Source: an uncultured Agathobacter sp. (GTDB lineage: Bacteria > Bacillota > Clostridia > Lachnospirales > Lachnospiraceae). From it: a DNA stretch of 26,187 bases. The notes under the pieces were generated by a model. It worked only from the letters and a program-made list of their open reading frames with translations. It was not told the origin of the DNA and did not search any database. Position 1 is the first letter of the stretch. Every line of letters begins with the position of its first letter. Location of the stretch: assembly GCA_934365945.1 (NCBI GenBank), contig CAKRNE010000027.1, positions 1 through 26,187 of the forward strand, written 5' to 3'. The position numbers and the translations under genes are program-made. Shown piece after piece: positions 1 through 6,719 of the stretch.

Positions 1-119
1 TGATGGATTTTATCGGAACAGACAGCCAGTTGACAGGAATTGTTGCGGTTGGCTTTGCCGATGAAGCTCCGGCTAAAAGGCCAAGGAAACCATTGGAAGA
101 AATCGTTGAGTACAGATAG
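1..119 (+). CDS. Nitroreductase family protein, C-terminal fragment (cut by window edge)
   Basis: The reading frame is open from the window edge to TAG at 117-119 and gives the last 39 or so residues of a nitroreductase (MDFIGTDSQLTGIVAVGFAD..., ending in EEIVEYR). It is nearly identical to the end of the complete nitroreductase at 1951-2541: 3 base differences over 120 bp, one of them changing an amino acid (V to I). The upstream part lies outside the window, so it may be a whole gene or only a duplicated 3' end. Function by family: FMN-dependent NAD(P)H oxidoreduction; the substrate cannot be told. Confidence 0.85.
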   Translation, partial: MDFIGTDSQLTGIVAVGFADEAPAKRPRKPLEEIVEYR

Positions 120-120
120 G
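1..120 (+). repeat. Left copy of 120-bp direct repeat (nitroreductase 3' end)
   Basis: Bases 1-120 match bases 2423-2542 with 3 mismatches. After the TAG stop the similarity fades within about 25 bases. The pair encloses the AAA-ATPase/nuclease gene and most of the second nitroreductase. The repeat may extend left of the window. Confidence 0.9.
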
Positions 121-195
121 AAAATTACGGTTGATGAATTAAAAGTGTAAATGCCCAATATTAGTTTAATAGGCATAAGCGGTATCTTTCTTTGC

Positions 196-224
196 TTGTA
201 ATCGTTTCAAAAGAATTATATAAT
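196..224 (+). promoter_or_regulatory. Sigma-A-type promoter of the AAA-ATPase/nuclease gene
   Basis: TTGTAA (196-201), a 17-base spacer and a consensus TATAAT (219-224). Transcription would begin near 231, which makes the ATG at 233 almost leaderless and supports the ATG at 254. The word TAATAGGCATA occurs at 167-177 and again at 221-231, the second copy overlapping the -10/start region. Confidence 0.6.
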
Positions 225-253
225 AGGCATATATGATTTTAGGAGAAGAAAGT

Positions 254-1942
254 ATGGCACAGACTATAAGCATCGGAAAACAGGATTTTCTATACCTTCG
301 TGAAAACAATTATTTTTATATAGATAAGACTGATTTTATCAGGCAATGGTGGGAGAGTGCGGATGACATCACGCTTATTACCAGACCACGCCGCTTTGGA
401 AAAACTCTGAATATGAGTATGCTTAATTATTTTTTCTCAAATCATTATTCGGAAAAAAGTGAGATTTTTGAGAAACTTTCTATATGGAACAGTGTAAAAT
501 ATCGCAAGCTACAGGGAGCATATCCTGTTATATTTATAAGCTTTGCTGATGTAAAGCAGGGAAATTATAAGGATGCGGTACAGAAGGTTAAGAAGATAAT
601 TGCGGATGTATACAGGCAGTATCGTTATCTGATGGATTATCCTGATTTCACAGTAGCTGACAGGCGTAAGCTGTCAGACATGACAGATAGGATTGATGAT
701 GTAACAGCTCAGGATTCCCTTAAAGATCTGTCATATTTTTTAAGCGAGTACTACAAGAAGAAGGTTATTATTCTACTTGATGAATATGATACACCTATGC
801 AGGAAGCTTACATTCATGGATATTGGGATGAATTCGTTAATTTTATGAGAGGATTGCTGAACTCTACTTTTAAGACCAATCCATATATGGAACGTGCAAT
901 AATGACAGGAATTACGAGAGTCTCAAAAGAGTCTGTTTTTTCAGATTTGAATAACCTGGTAGTTGTTACGACTACATCAGAGCAATATGCTGATTGCTTT
1001 GGTTTTACTGAGAAAGAGGTTTTTGAGTCGATTGAAAAGTATGGCATGAGTGATAAAAAAGCTGTTGTTAAGCAGTGGTATGATGGATTTACCTTTGGTT
1101 CGCTCAAAGATATATATAATCCATGGTCTATCACTAATTTCCTGAAAGAAAAAAAGTTAAAGCCTTATTGGGCTGCTACCAGCTCCAATGCTCTTATAAG
1201 CAGACTTATACAGGAATCATCTGCAGAGATAAAGAGCCTCATGGAAAGTCTGGTTAATGGAAAGAGTATTGAGGTTAATTTTGATGAACAGATAGTATTC
1301 AACCGGCTCGAAAAAGATGAGAGCGCTATATGGAGCCTTCTTCTGGCGAGTGGGTATCTGAAGGTTGATAGCATTGTCCATAAGGGAATTACTCTTGAGC
1401 CCTGGTATAGACTTAGTATAACGAATCTTGAGACTATAAGTATGTTTTCTAATCTGTTCAAAGGATGGTTTGCGGATGTATCATCCAACTATAATGAATT
1501 TGTGAAGGCTTTATTTAGTGGGGATGTAAAAGCAATGAACGTGTATATGAATGATGTGGCGATGTCTACTTTTAGTAGTTTTGATACAGGCAATCATCCA
1601 TCAGACCGTAGTCAGCCGGAGCGTTTTTATCATGGCTTTGTGCTTGGACTTTTGGTTGATATACGTGATAATTATGAAGTCCTTTCAAATCGTGAAAGTG
1701 GCTTTGGAAGATATGATGTAGTTCTGGTTCCGAGGGAGAAGGGACGTGACGCATTTGTTATGGAGTTTAAGGTGTTTGATGATAGTGAAGAAAGTGGACT
1801 CGAAGATACGGTTGCGGCAGCGCTCAGACAAATTGATGAGAAAAACTATGATACTCAATTGTTGGACAGGGGAATATCTGAGAATAATATCAAGCATTAC
1901 GGATTTGCATTTTGCGGAAAAAAAGTGTTGATCGGATGCTGA
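254..1942 (+). CDS. AAA-ATPase-like / PD-(D/E)XK nuclease-like protein, function unknown
   Basis: 562 residues from the ATG at 254, chosen because AGGAG at 241-245 sits at proper distance; the in-frame ATG at 233 has no ribosome site. The N-terminus has the family pattern (xIGKQDFxYLRENNYFYIDKT) followed by a P-loop of the RPRRFGKT type at residues 44-51 and a Walker B-like LLDEYD near 174-179. The C-terminus has a PD-(D/E)XK-like core: D in GRYDVVLVP near 487, E-x-K in VMEFKV near 503-505 and a following LRQI. This is the architecture of the AAA-ATPase_like plus PDDEXK_9 (DUF1703) family, abundant in Clostridia and Bacteroidetes, often multicopy and without a settled function; a defence or mobile role is only conjecture. 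The stop is 8 bases before the nitroreductase start, so the two are probably co-transcribed. Confidence 0.85.
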   Translation: MAQTISIGKQDFLYLRENNYFYIDKTDFIRQWWESADDITLITRPRRFGKTLNMSMLNYFFSNHYSEKSEIFEKLSIWNSVKYRKLQGAYPVIFISFADVKQGNYKDAVQKVKKIIADVYRQYRYLMDYPDFTVADRRKLSDMTDRIDDVTAQDSLKDLSYFLSEYYKKKVIILLDEYDTPMQEAYIHGYWDEFVNFMRGLLNSTFKTNPYMERAIMTGITRVSKESVFSDLNNLVVVTTTSEQYADCFGFTEKEVFESIEKYGMSDKKAVVKQWYDGFTFGSLKDIYNPWSITNFLKEKKLKPYWAATSSNALISRLIQESSAEIKSLMESLVNGKSIEVNFDEQIVFNRLEKDESAIWSLLLASGYLKVDSIVHKGITLEPWYRLSITNLETISMFSNLFKGWFADVSSNYNEFVKALFSGDVKAMNVYMNDVAMSTFSSFDTGNHPSDRSQPERFYHGFVLGLLVDIRDNYEVLSNRESGFGRYDVVLVPREKGRDAFVMEFKVFDDSEESGLEDTVAAALRQIDEKNYDTQLLDRGISENNIKHYGFAFCGKKVLIGC

Positions 1943-1950
1943 GAGAAATT

Positions 1951-2541
1951 ATGATACGAGAAATTGAGAATAGAAGAAGTATAAGAAAATATAAGCCGGA
2001 TAAGATCGAAAGAAAGTTAATTGAAGAGATTATATACAGTGCTTCCCTCGCACCATCAGCAAAAAACAGGCAGCCTTGGAAATTTATTGTATATCAGGGT
2101 GAAGAAAAAGATAAACTGGTTGATGTCATGCGTCAGGGTATCAATTCAGAAAAAACAACCCATGAACTAATGCCTGAATGGGCATTTGCCATACCGGATG
2201 CTGAGAATACAGTCAGAATCATGCAGGAGGCTCCCTGCCTCATAGCAGTACTCAATACTAATCAGCACACGCCATTTGCAGGTATTGAAAATGAGAAACG
2301 AATCGTTGAAATTTGTGATTCACTGTCCATAGGTGCGGCAATTGAAAATATGATTCTGACGGCAACGGGATATGGATTAGGTACCTTATGGATTGCCAAT
2401 ACTTGCTTTGCCTATAATGAGTTGATGGATTTTATCGGAACAGACAGCCAGTTGACAGGAATTGTTGCGGTTGGCTTTGCTGATGAAGCTCCGGCTAAAA
2501 GGCCAAGGAAGCCATTGGAAGAAATCATTGAGTACAGATAG
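1951..2541 (+). CDS. Nitroreductase family protein (FMN-dependent)
   Basis: 196 residues from the ATG at 1951 (MIREIENRRSIRKY...). The frame extends upstream to 1912, but that region overlaps the end of the preceding gene; the ATG at 1936 is an alternative. Family marks are the N-terminal NRRSIRKY (flavin phosphate contact), LAPSAKNRQPWKF, and GYGLGTLWIA near residue 140-150. Length is normal for small nitroreductases, which reduce nitro- or quinone-type compounds with NAD(P)H and FMN as dimers; the physiological substrate cannot be predicted. The ribosome site is weak (GAGAG at 1941-1945), consistent with translational coupling to the AAA-ATPase gene ending at 1942. The last 120 bp duplicate the left window edge. 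Confidence 0.9.
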   Translation: MIREIENRRSIRKYKPDKIERKLIEEIIYSASLAPSAKNRQPWKFIVYQGEEKDKLVDVMRQGINSEKTTHELMPEWAFAIPDAENTVRIMQEAPCLIAVLNTNQHTPFAGIENEKRIVEICDSLSIGAAIENMILTATGYGLGTLWIANTCFAYNELMDFIGTDSQLTGIVAVGFADEAPAKRPRKPLEEIIEYR

Positions 2542-2542
2542 G
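2423..2542 (+). repeat. Right copy of 120-bp direct repeat
   Basis: Mate of 1-120, offset 2422 bases; 3 mismatches, two of them silent. It covers the last 39 codons of the nitroreductase and its stop. Divergence this low suggests a recent tandem duplication or ongoing gene conversion. Confidence 0.9.
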
Positions 2543-2669
2543 AAAAATCGGATTGATTAAAATTTCTAGAGAAAATAAATATGCTTGAAGCAAAATATAA
2601 TATAAGTAATTTGGCTTTTGGAACGACTTTACTCAGATAAAAAAGATAAATTATCATTGCCTGCAAGAA

Positions 2670-2697
2670 TTGACTTTAGGCAGATTTTTGGTATAAT
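2670..2697 (+). promoter_or_regulatory. Strong promoter of the type III antitoxin RNA
   Basis: TTGACT (2670-2675), 16-base spacer, consensus TATAAT (2692-2697). The predicted start near 2704 lies about 16 bases before the first RNA repeat. It is the only good promoter between the nitroreductase and the toxin, as expected when one promoter drives both antitoxin RNA and toxin. Confidence 0.7.
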
Positions 2698-2719
2698 AAG
2701 ATTGAGAAAAGATAAAATG

Positions 2720-2807
2720 TTAAAGAGGGTGTCCCACTACCCATATCCCAAAGGTGGAACTTTAAAGAGGGTGTCCCACTACCCATGTGAAAGGTGGAAC
2801 TTTAAAG
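2720..2807 (+). ncRNA. cptI: Type III antitoxin RNA: about two 40-nt tandem repeats (CptI/ToxI-like)
   Basis: Two near-identical units lie head to tail, 2720-2760 (41 nt) and 2761-2800 (40 nt), and a third starts with TTTAAAG at 2801-2807. Each unit is TTAAAGAGGGTGTCCCACTA, then CCCAT, four to five variable bases, then AAAGGTGGAAC. Unit junctions carry TTTAAAG; A-rich junctions are where type III toxins cut their antitoxin precursor. In type III systems such repeats fold as pseudoknots that bind and inhibit the toxin. Position (promoter, repeats, terminator, toxin) is the textbook order. Assignment to the cpt rather than tox or tenp branch rests on the short array, the unit length and the resemblance of the toxin to the CptN described from Eubacterium rectale, from memory. 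Confidence 0.8.
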
Positions 2808-2810
2808 CGA

Positions 2811-2839
2811 ATGGAGAGGAGCAATCTTCTCCATTTTTA
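2811..2839 (+). terminator. Intrinsic terminator between antitoxin RNA and toxin gene
   Basis: Stem ATGGAGA (2811-2817) with TCTCCAT (2828-2834), followed by a short T run. It ends only a few bases before the toxin ribosome site AAGGAGA (2844-2850). In type III systems this leaky terminator sets the excess of RNA antitoxin over toxin mRNA. Confidence 0.75.
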
Positions 2840-2853
2840 CGTTAAGGAGAAAT

Positions 2854-3426
2854 ATGGCAAAGATTGAAAAATTTGGATTTTATACTGTGAAAGCTGATTA
2901 TCTGCAATTTCTTAACAGCATGGATTCCGAGGTATACTATAATGCATCATACCAAACAGCAGTGAAGCCATTTGTAGGTATTGTGATTATGGTTGCGGAT
3001 TACCACTATTTTATTCCGCTTACCTCGGCAAAAATGAAACATACAAAATGGAAAAATGTATCAGACGAGTGTTTCTTGATTTATGAAATTTTGAAAAATG
3101 AACGTGTCTTAGACGGATATATATGCAAGGAATATTCGGATGAGAAGAAATTACATATACTGTCGGTACTGGATACCAAGAAAATGATACCAGTTCCTGA
3201 AAACGCCTATCAGAAAGTGGAATTCAATGAACTCGAAGATGTGAAGTACAGAGATTTATTTCGAAAAGAATATGCTTTCTGTCTCAAAATTCAGGACAAG
3301 ATTTTAAAACGGGCAGAAAAGATATATGACAGACAGAAAAAAAGCGGAAAGGTCAGACATGCTTATTGCAATTTTTCTTTATGTGAAAAAGCATTAGAAG
3401 ATTGGAAAGAGCTTGAGCAAAAGTAA
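2854..3426 (+). CDS. cptN: Type III toxin-antitoxin toxin, endoribonuclease (ToxN/AbiQ/CptN family)
   Basis: 190 residues from the ATG at 2854 behind AAGGAGA. The N-terminal part matches the ToxN/AbiQ fold signature: FGFYTVKADYLQFL, an SYQTAVKPFVGIVI strand, and YHYFIPLTSAK with T57, S58 and K60, corresponding to the active-site Thr-Ser region of ToxN. Length suits the family (about 150-200). These toxins cut mRNA and their own antitoxin precursor, stall growth and in several cases abort phage infection; they are held inactive by the pseudoknot RNA encoded just upstream (2720-2807). Expression would need read-through of the hairpin at 2811-2839. No second toxin or protein antitoxin lies nearby. 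The cptN symbol is my best subfamily guess; the type III call is firmer. Confidence 0.85.
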   Translation: MAKIEKFGFYTVKADYLQFLNSMDSEVYYNASYQTAVKPFVGIVIMVADYHYFIPLTSAKMKHTKWKNVSDECFLIYEILKNERVLDGYICKEYSDEKKLHILSVLDTKKMIPVPENAYQKVEFNELEDVKYRDLFRKEYAFCLKIQDKILKRAEKIYDRQKKSGKVRHAYCNFSLCEKALEDWKELEQK

Positions 3427-3492
3427 AACTTTAGGAAAAAAATTAGATGGACAAACTTTTCGGAGCTATTATTACTTAAAGGAGGATATTGC

Positions 3493-3993
3493 ATGTACAA
3501 CGAAAATTATTCTATAATATTCAGTAGTATGACCGGCAACACACGTAAGCTGGCTGATAAAATTCATGAAATATTGCCAAAGGAGAGCTGCGATTATTTT
3601 GGCACGGCTGATGCGCAGGGGATAGAATCCGAATTGCTATACATTGGATTCTGGACGGATAAGGGAAACGCAGATAGCGATACATTAGATTTCTTATCTA
3701 AATTGAAAAATAAAAAGATATTTCTGTTCGGAACAGCCGGTTTTGGAGGAAGTGATGCATATTTTCAAAGGATTCTTGGCAATGTTAAAAGCGCCATTGA
3801 TTCAAGCAACACCATTGTAGGAGAATATATGTGTCAGGGCAAAATGCCATGGTCTGTGAGGGATCGTTATGTGAAAATGAAAGAAAACCCGGAGCATCCG
3901 GATAATATTGATGCGCTGATTGAAAATTTTGACAGGGCTTTGTCACACCCGGATGCAGATGATATAGAGCGACTAAAAAATACTATTATTTAG
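3493..3993 (+). CDS. Flavodoxin family protein
   Basis: 166 residues, with AAAGGAGG (3478-3485) before the ATG at 3493. The phosphate-binding loop SSMTGNTRKLA (about residues 11-21), the GFWTDKGNADSDTLDFL segment and LFGTAGFGG identify a short-chain flavodoxin of the Flavodoxin_3-like group, which binds FMN and passes electrons to partner enzymes. Only 18 bases separate it from the alcohol dehydrogenase downstream, so the two form an operon. Similar gut Firmicute proteins carry the name BilS (accessory to bilirubin reductase), but no bilR-like reductase is visible here, so that role is not supported. Confidence 0.85.
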   Translation: MYNENYSIIFSSMTGNTRKLADKIHEILPKESCDYFGTADAQGIESELLYIGFWTDKGNADSDTLDFLSKLKNKKIFLFGTAGFGGSDAYFQRILGNVKSAIDSSNTIVGEYMCQGKMPWSVRDRYVKMKENPEHPDNIDALIENFDRALSHPDADDIERLKNTII

Positions 3994-4011
3994 CAGGAGG
4001 TATTATAATAT

Positions 4012-5169
4012 ATGTACAATTTCACATTCAACATTCCAACAAAGATTCATTTCGGAAAGGATACCATTTCGAGCTTATCAGAGCTTAAGGCATATGGCAG
4101 CAAGGTGCTCTTAGTGTACGGAGGCGGCTCTATAAAGAAAAATGGTCTCTACGATACAGCAATGAAGATCCTTAAGGATGCGGGGCTGATCGTGTTTGAG
4201 CTTAGCGGAGTGGAGCCAAACCCAAAGATTGAGACAGTCAGAAAGGGTGTTGAAATATGTAAAAATGAGGGTATCGACATGGTACTTGCAATAGGAGGCG
4301 GCAGTACAATCGATTGCTCAAAGGTTGTTGCAGCAGGTGCAAAGTATGATGGTGATGCATGGGATCTGGTGCTTGATGGCTCGAAGGTCAAGTCGGCACT
4401 TCCGATATTTGATGTGCTTACTCTTTCCGCAACCGGAACAGAGATGGATCCTTTTGCTGTTATCTCTGATATGTCTAAAAATGAAAAGTGGGGAACAGGA
4501 TCGCCGTATATGGTGCCAACTATGTCAATATTAAATCCTGAATATACTTTTTCTGTATCAAAAAAACAGACTGCAGCAGGAACCGCAGATATGATGAGCC
4601 ATACAATGGAGAATTATTTCTCTATGGAGAATGCTGACTGCCAGAAATTTATGGCAGAGGGATTGTTACGTACAATGATTAAAAATGGACCGGTTGCCCT
4701 CGCACAGCCTGACAACTACGAGGCCAGAGCCAACCTGATGTGGGCAGGCACACATGCAATCAACGGTGTTGTGGGCGATGGCTGTTCACCGGCATGGTGC
4801 GTACATCCTATGGAGCATGAGCTGAGCGCTTTCTATGATATTACCCACGGAGAGGGACTTGCAATACTCACACCGGCGTGGATGGAGCACATACTAAATG
4901 ACGACACACTTCCGATGTTTGTGGAGTTTGCAAAAAATGTCTGGGGACTTTCCGGTGATGATGATTATGCACTTGCACACGCTGGCATTGATGCGCTGAA
5001 GAAATTCTTCTTCGAGACAATGGGCATTCCTGCAAATCTTAGAGCTGTGGGAATCACAGACGACAGGAACTTTGAGGTGATGGCAAAGAAGGCCTGCGAG
5101 GGTTCAAAGGGATCGTTTGTACCGCTTAGCAAGGACGATATTGTGGAAATTTACAGAGCGGCTTTCTAA
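4012..5169 (+). CDS. Iron-containing alcohol dehydrogenase (butanol dehydrogenase/YqhD-like)
   Basis: 385 residues, ATG at 4012 preceded by CAGGAGG. Group III alcohol dehydrogenase: nucleotide loop GGGS at 37-40, as in NADPH-using YqhD and butanol dehydrogenases; GGGSTIDCSK near 96-104; TGTEMD near 141; metal ligands most likely D193, H197 (TADMMSHTMENYF), H265 and H279 (HPMEHELSAFYDITHGEG). Full length. It would reduce short-chain aldehydes such as butyraldehyde with NAD(P)H, fitting fermentative electron disposal. The preference for NADPH is inferred from S40. It shares an operon with the flavodoxin and ends before a clear terminator. Confidence 0.93.
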   Translation: MYNFTFNIPTKIHFGKDTISSLSELKAYGSKVLLVYGGGSIKKNGLYDTAMKILKDAGLIVFELSGVEPNPKIETVRKGVEICKNEGIDMVLAIGGGSTIDCSKVVAAGAKYDGDAWDLVLDGSKVKSALPIFDVLTLSATGTEMDPFAVISDMSKNEKWGTGSPYMVPTMSILNPEYTFSVSKKQTAAGTADMMSHTMENYFSMENADCQKFMAEGLLRTMIKNGPVALAQPDNYEARANLMWAGTHAINGVVGDGCSPAWCVHPMEHELSAFYDITHGEGLAILTPAWMEHILNDDTLPMFVEFAKNVWGLSGDDDYALAHAGIDALKKFFFETMGIPANLRAVGITDDRNFEVMAKKACEGSKGSFVPLSKDDIVEIYRAAF

Positions 5170-5250
5170 TATACCGTTCCCGCAAATAACCGGATTAATA
5201 CCTTGATTAATAATTTGACTGAAATTCTATTTGAGGGATGAGAATAAAAT

Positions 5251-5290
5251 AAGAGTGTAGGCTATCCAATAAATAACCTGCACTCTTTTT
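5251..5290. terminator. Bidirectional intrinsic terminator between convergent genes
   Basis: An 11-bp stem, AAGAGTGTAGG (5251-5261) with CCTGCACTCTT (5277-5287), one G-U pair, followed by TTT on the plus strand. Read leftward the same stem is followed by a T-rich run, so it can also stop hicB transcription, which ends at 5316. Confidence 0.8.
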
Positions 5291-5315
5291 AGTTTGATTT
5301 GGTTTTTAAATTTAT

Positions 5316-5738
5316 TTATCTTGATACACCCAGCTTTACCATGAGAGCCTCCTGTAAAACGCGTGATACGTTGATATGGGATTTCTCAGCTTCCTGATTA
5401 AGCCAATTAGGGAGAGTGACATTTCTTCGGACGGTTTTATTGTCGACCTTCCGGCGGTATTCATCAAAATCTATATCCACAAATGAAACATGACTAATAC
5501 CAGTATTGTCAAAGGGACCGTTTTTGATGTCAATATCTGAAATATCACTTGGAACCGGAATTTCCCTGCCAAGATCCTGTAATGTGATTCCGTTTGCTCC
5601 AATGGCGTCGCGAGCCATCTCTATAGCATCTGGTAGACCGAAGCCCTCTGTTAATATATTCATATCAGGAACATTAATAAGCACGGTGTCTTTTTTATCA
5701 TTTAATTGTGTAAATATAACTGGATATACCTGTTTCAT
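5316..5738 (-). CDS. hicB: HicB-type antitoxin
   Basis: 140 residues from the ATG at 5736-5738, with GGAGG (complement of 5749-5753) ten bases upstream; the frame extends further 5' without a ribosome site. The N-terminal half (YPVIFTQ, LINVPDMNILTEGF, LPDAIEMARDAIG) is the partly degraded RNase H-like HicB fold. The C-terminal half (VRRNVTLPNWLNQEAEKSHINVSRVLQEAL) is a ribbon-helix-helix DNA-binding domain. It neutralises HicA and should repress the operon through the palindrome at 5988-6008. It follows hicA by 55 bases in the usual toxin-first order. Confidence 0.92.
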   Translation of the reverse strand: MKQVYPVIFTQLNDKKDTVLINVPDMNILTEGFGLPDAIEMARDAIGANGITLQDLGREIPVPSDISDIDIKNGPFDNTGISHVSFVDIDFDEYRRKVDNKTVRRNVTLPNWLNQEAEKSHINVSRVLQEALMVKLGVSR

Positions 5739-5793
5739 AATATAATATCCTCCATAAATTAATGTATATATAATATGTGATAAATTATAAATG

Positions 5794-5964
5794 TTATAAT
5801 CCCCATTTACGTAAAATTGCTTTTGCAAGCATTTCGTTGATCTCTTTATGCCTTGGGATCTGTTCTATATCTGAACCTCGAACATATACGTCATGATTAC
5901 CGCCATGTCTGGAAAATTCAAATCCGGCAGCCTCCAGTTTCTTGATAAGCTCTCTTTGTTTCAT
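5794..5964 (-). CDS. hicA: HicA-type mRNA interferase toxin
   Basis: 56 residues from the ATG at 5962-5964, with GGAGGAG (complement of 5971-5977) just upstream; earlier in-frame starts overlap the promoter and are unlikely. Complete HicA domain: KQRELIKKLEAAGFEFSRHGGNHDVYVR, with the catalytic histidine in GGNHDVY, then IPRHKEINEMLAKAILRK. HicA is a small dsRBD-fold, ribosome-independent RNase. Nothing suggests inactivation. Confidence 0.93.
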   Translation of the reverse strand: MKQRELIKKLEAAGFEFSRHGGNHDVYVRGSDIEQIPRHKEINEMLAKAILRKWGL

Positions 5965-5985
5965 AAATGCCTCCTCCATAATCAT

Positions 5986-6014
5986 AATATACACATTAAG
6001 TGTGTATAAGTCAA
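5986..6014 (-). promoter_or_regulatory. hicAB promoter with embedded operator palindrome
   Basis: On the minus strand: TTGACT (complement of 6009-6014), 17-base spacer, TATATT (complement of 5986-5991). The spacer and -10 box hold an inverted repeat, TATACACA / TGTGTATA at 5988-5995 and 6001-6008 around TTAAG. This is the expected site for autorepression by the HicB ribbon-helix-helix domain (inference). Confidence 0.7.
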
Positions 6015-6054
6015 CAACCTTTTTAAAAACAAAATATACAAATATGAAAAATAT

Positions 6055-6099
6055 ATAAGCCATGTTACCACCACAGCGGTGAGAACATGGCTTATTTTT
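6055..6099 (-). terminator. Terminator hairpin downstream of the 6121-6579 gene
   Basis: 12-bp perfect stem ATAAGCCATGTT (6055-6066) with AACATGGCTTAT (6084-6095). On the minus strand the stem is followed by a T-rich run (about 6046-6052); on the plus strand by TTTT. Its place suggests it ends leftward transcripts before the hicAB promoter. Confidence 0.65.
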
Positions 6100-6120
6100 A
6101 TGTGCTATTATATAAAATAA

Positions 6121-6579
6121 TCAATATATAGGGAATGCAACAGACTCTATAATGAACATAATCACAAATAGAGCAAAAATCACTGCCACATCAAGCAGTA
6201 TTATGCCGACATAGTGCAGGAAGCGGTTTTTGCTCTTGCAAAGTGGCAGTATATTCTGTACATTGAGATAGTTAAAGCCACAGCAAATCGCAAATATGAA
6301 CATACCAAGGCAGAAGATTCTTTCAAGCCACAGCTTTGCTCCGTAAGTATTTTCTAATTCCAATGACAGGCAAAGCCATATTATGAACAGATATGCGACT
6401 GAGGATAGCAGCATTTTCCATGGAGTTCTCGTGCGAAATCCGGGTGGGAGGAAACGGGAAGCACTGTCGTGGATAGCTTGATTAGCAGTATCGGCATTGT
6501 CACTGGCTTCATTGTTTGCATTGGCCTGGTTATTGTGTGCAGAATCACGTCGGTCGATCAGGTGGAGCTTAAATTCCAC
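6121..6579 (-). CDS. Four-TM membrane protein, possibly 5'-truncated
   Basis: 152 residues from a GTG at 6577-6579. Residues 1-50 are polar, with an N/A/D-rich stretch (HNNQANANNEASDNADTAN), then hydrophobic helices near 55-72, 84-102 and 125-148. No family was recognised. The start is poor: no ribosome site is seen, and upstream the frame stays open for 12 codons reading as a hydrophobic segment (IRYCIIALSIIYV) before a TGA, with no start codon. In another frame an ATG (MLSHLNPLLY) leads into the same region, so a 1-base frameshift may have cut off a real N-terminal helix. It is either a degraded gene or one with an unusual start. Confidence 0.55.
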   Translation of the reverse strand: MEFKLHLIDRRDSAHNNQANANNEASDNADTANQAIHDSASRFLPPGFRTRTPWKMLLSSVAYLFIIWLCLSLELENTYGAKLWLERIFCLGMFIFAICCGFNYLNVQNILPLCKSKNRFLHYVGIILLDVAVIFALFVIMFIIESVAFPIY

Positions 6580-6643
6580 ATATATAATGCTGAGAGCTAT
6601 GATACAATAGCGGATTCAGATGCGATAACATTTACGGCGCAGT

Positions 6644-6695
6644 AAAAAAATATAATATGCAAGCGGCAGGCTACCAGCATGTAGTCTGCCGCTTG
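6644..6695 (-). terminator. Intrinsic terminator of the XRE/membrane protein operon
   Basis: Stem CAAGCGGCAG (6660-6669) with CTGCCGCTTG (6686-6695); inner bases extend the pairing (CTAC/GTAG). On the minus strand it is followed by a T run (complement of 6644-6650). Confidence 0.8.
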
Positions 6696-6719
6696 TAACA
6701 TTCATCTAATACAATTCAA

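Noticed and set aside
2720..2807. Short CRISPR-like array
   Set aside because: Units abut directly with only 4-5 variable bases and no spacers; the neighbouring toxin explains them as type III antitoxin repeats.
2618..2845. Open frame of 75 codons across the 40-nt repeats
   Set aside because: It runs through the antitoxin promoter, repeats and terminator, has no ribosome site, and its repeated peptide is only a by-product of the RNA repeats.
3493..5169. Bilirubin-reductase (bil) operon
   Set aside because: The flavodoxin resembles BilS-named proteins, but no old-yellow-enzyme-type BilR gene is adjacent; the partner is an alcohol dehydrogenase.
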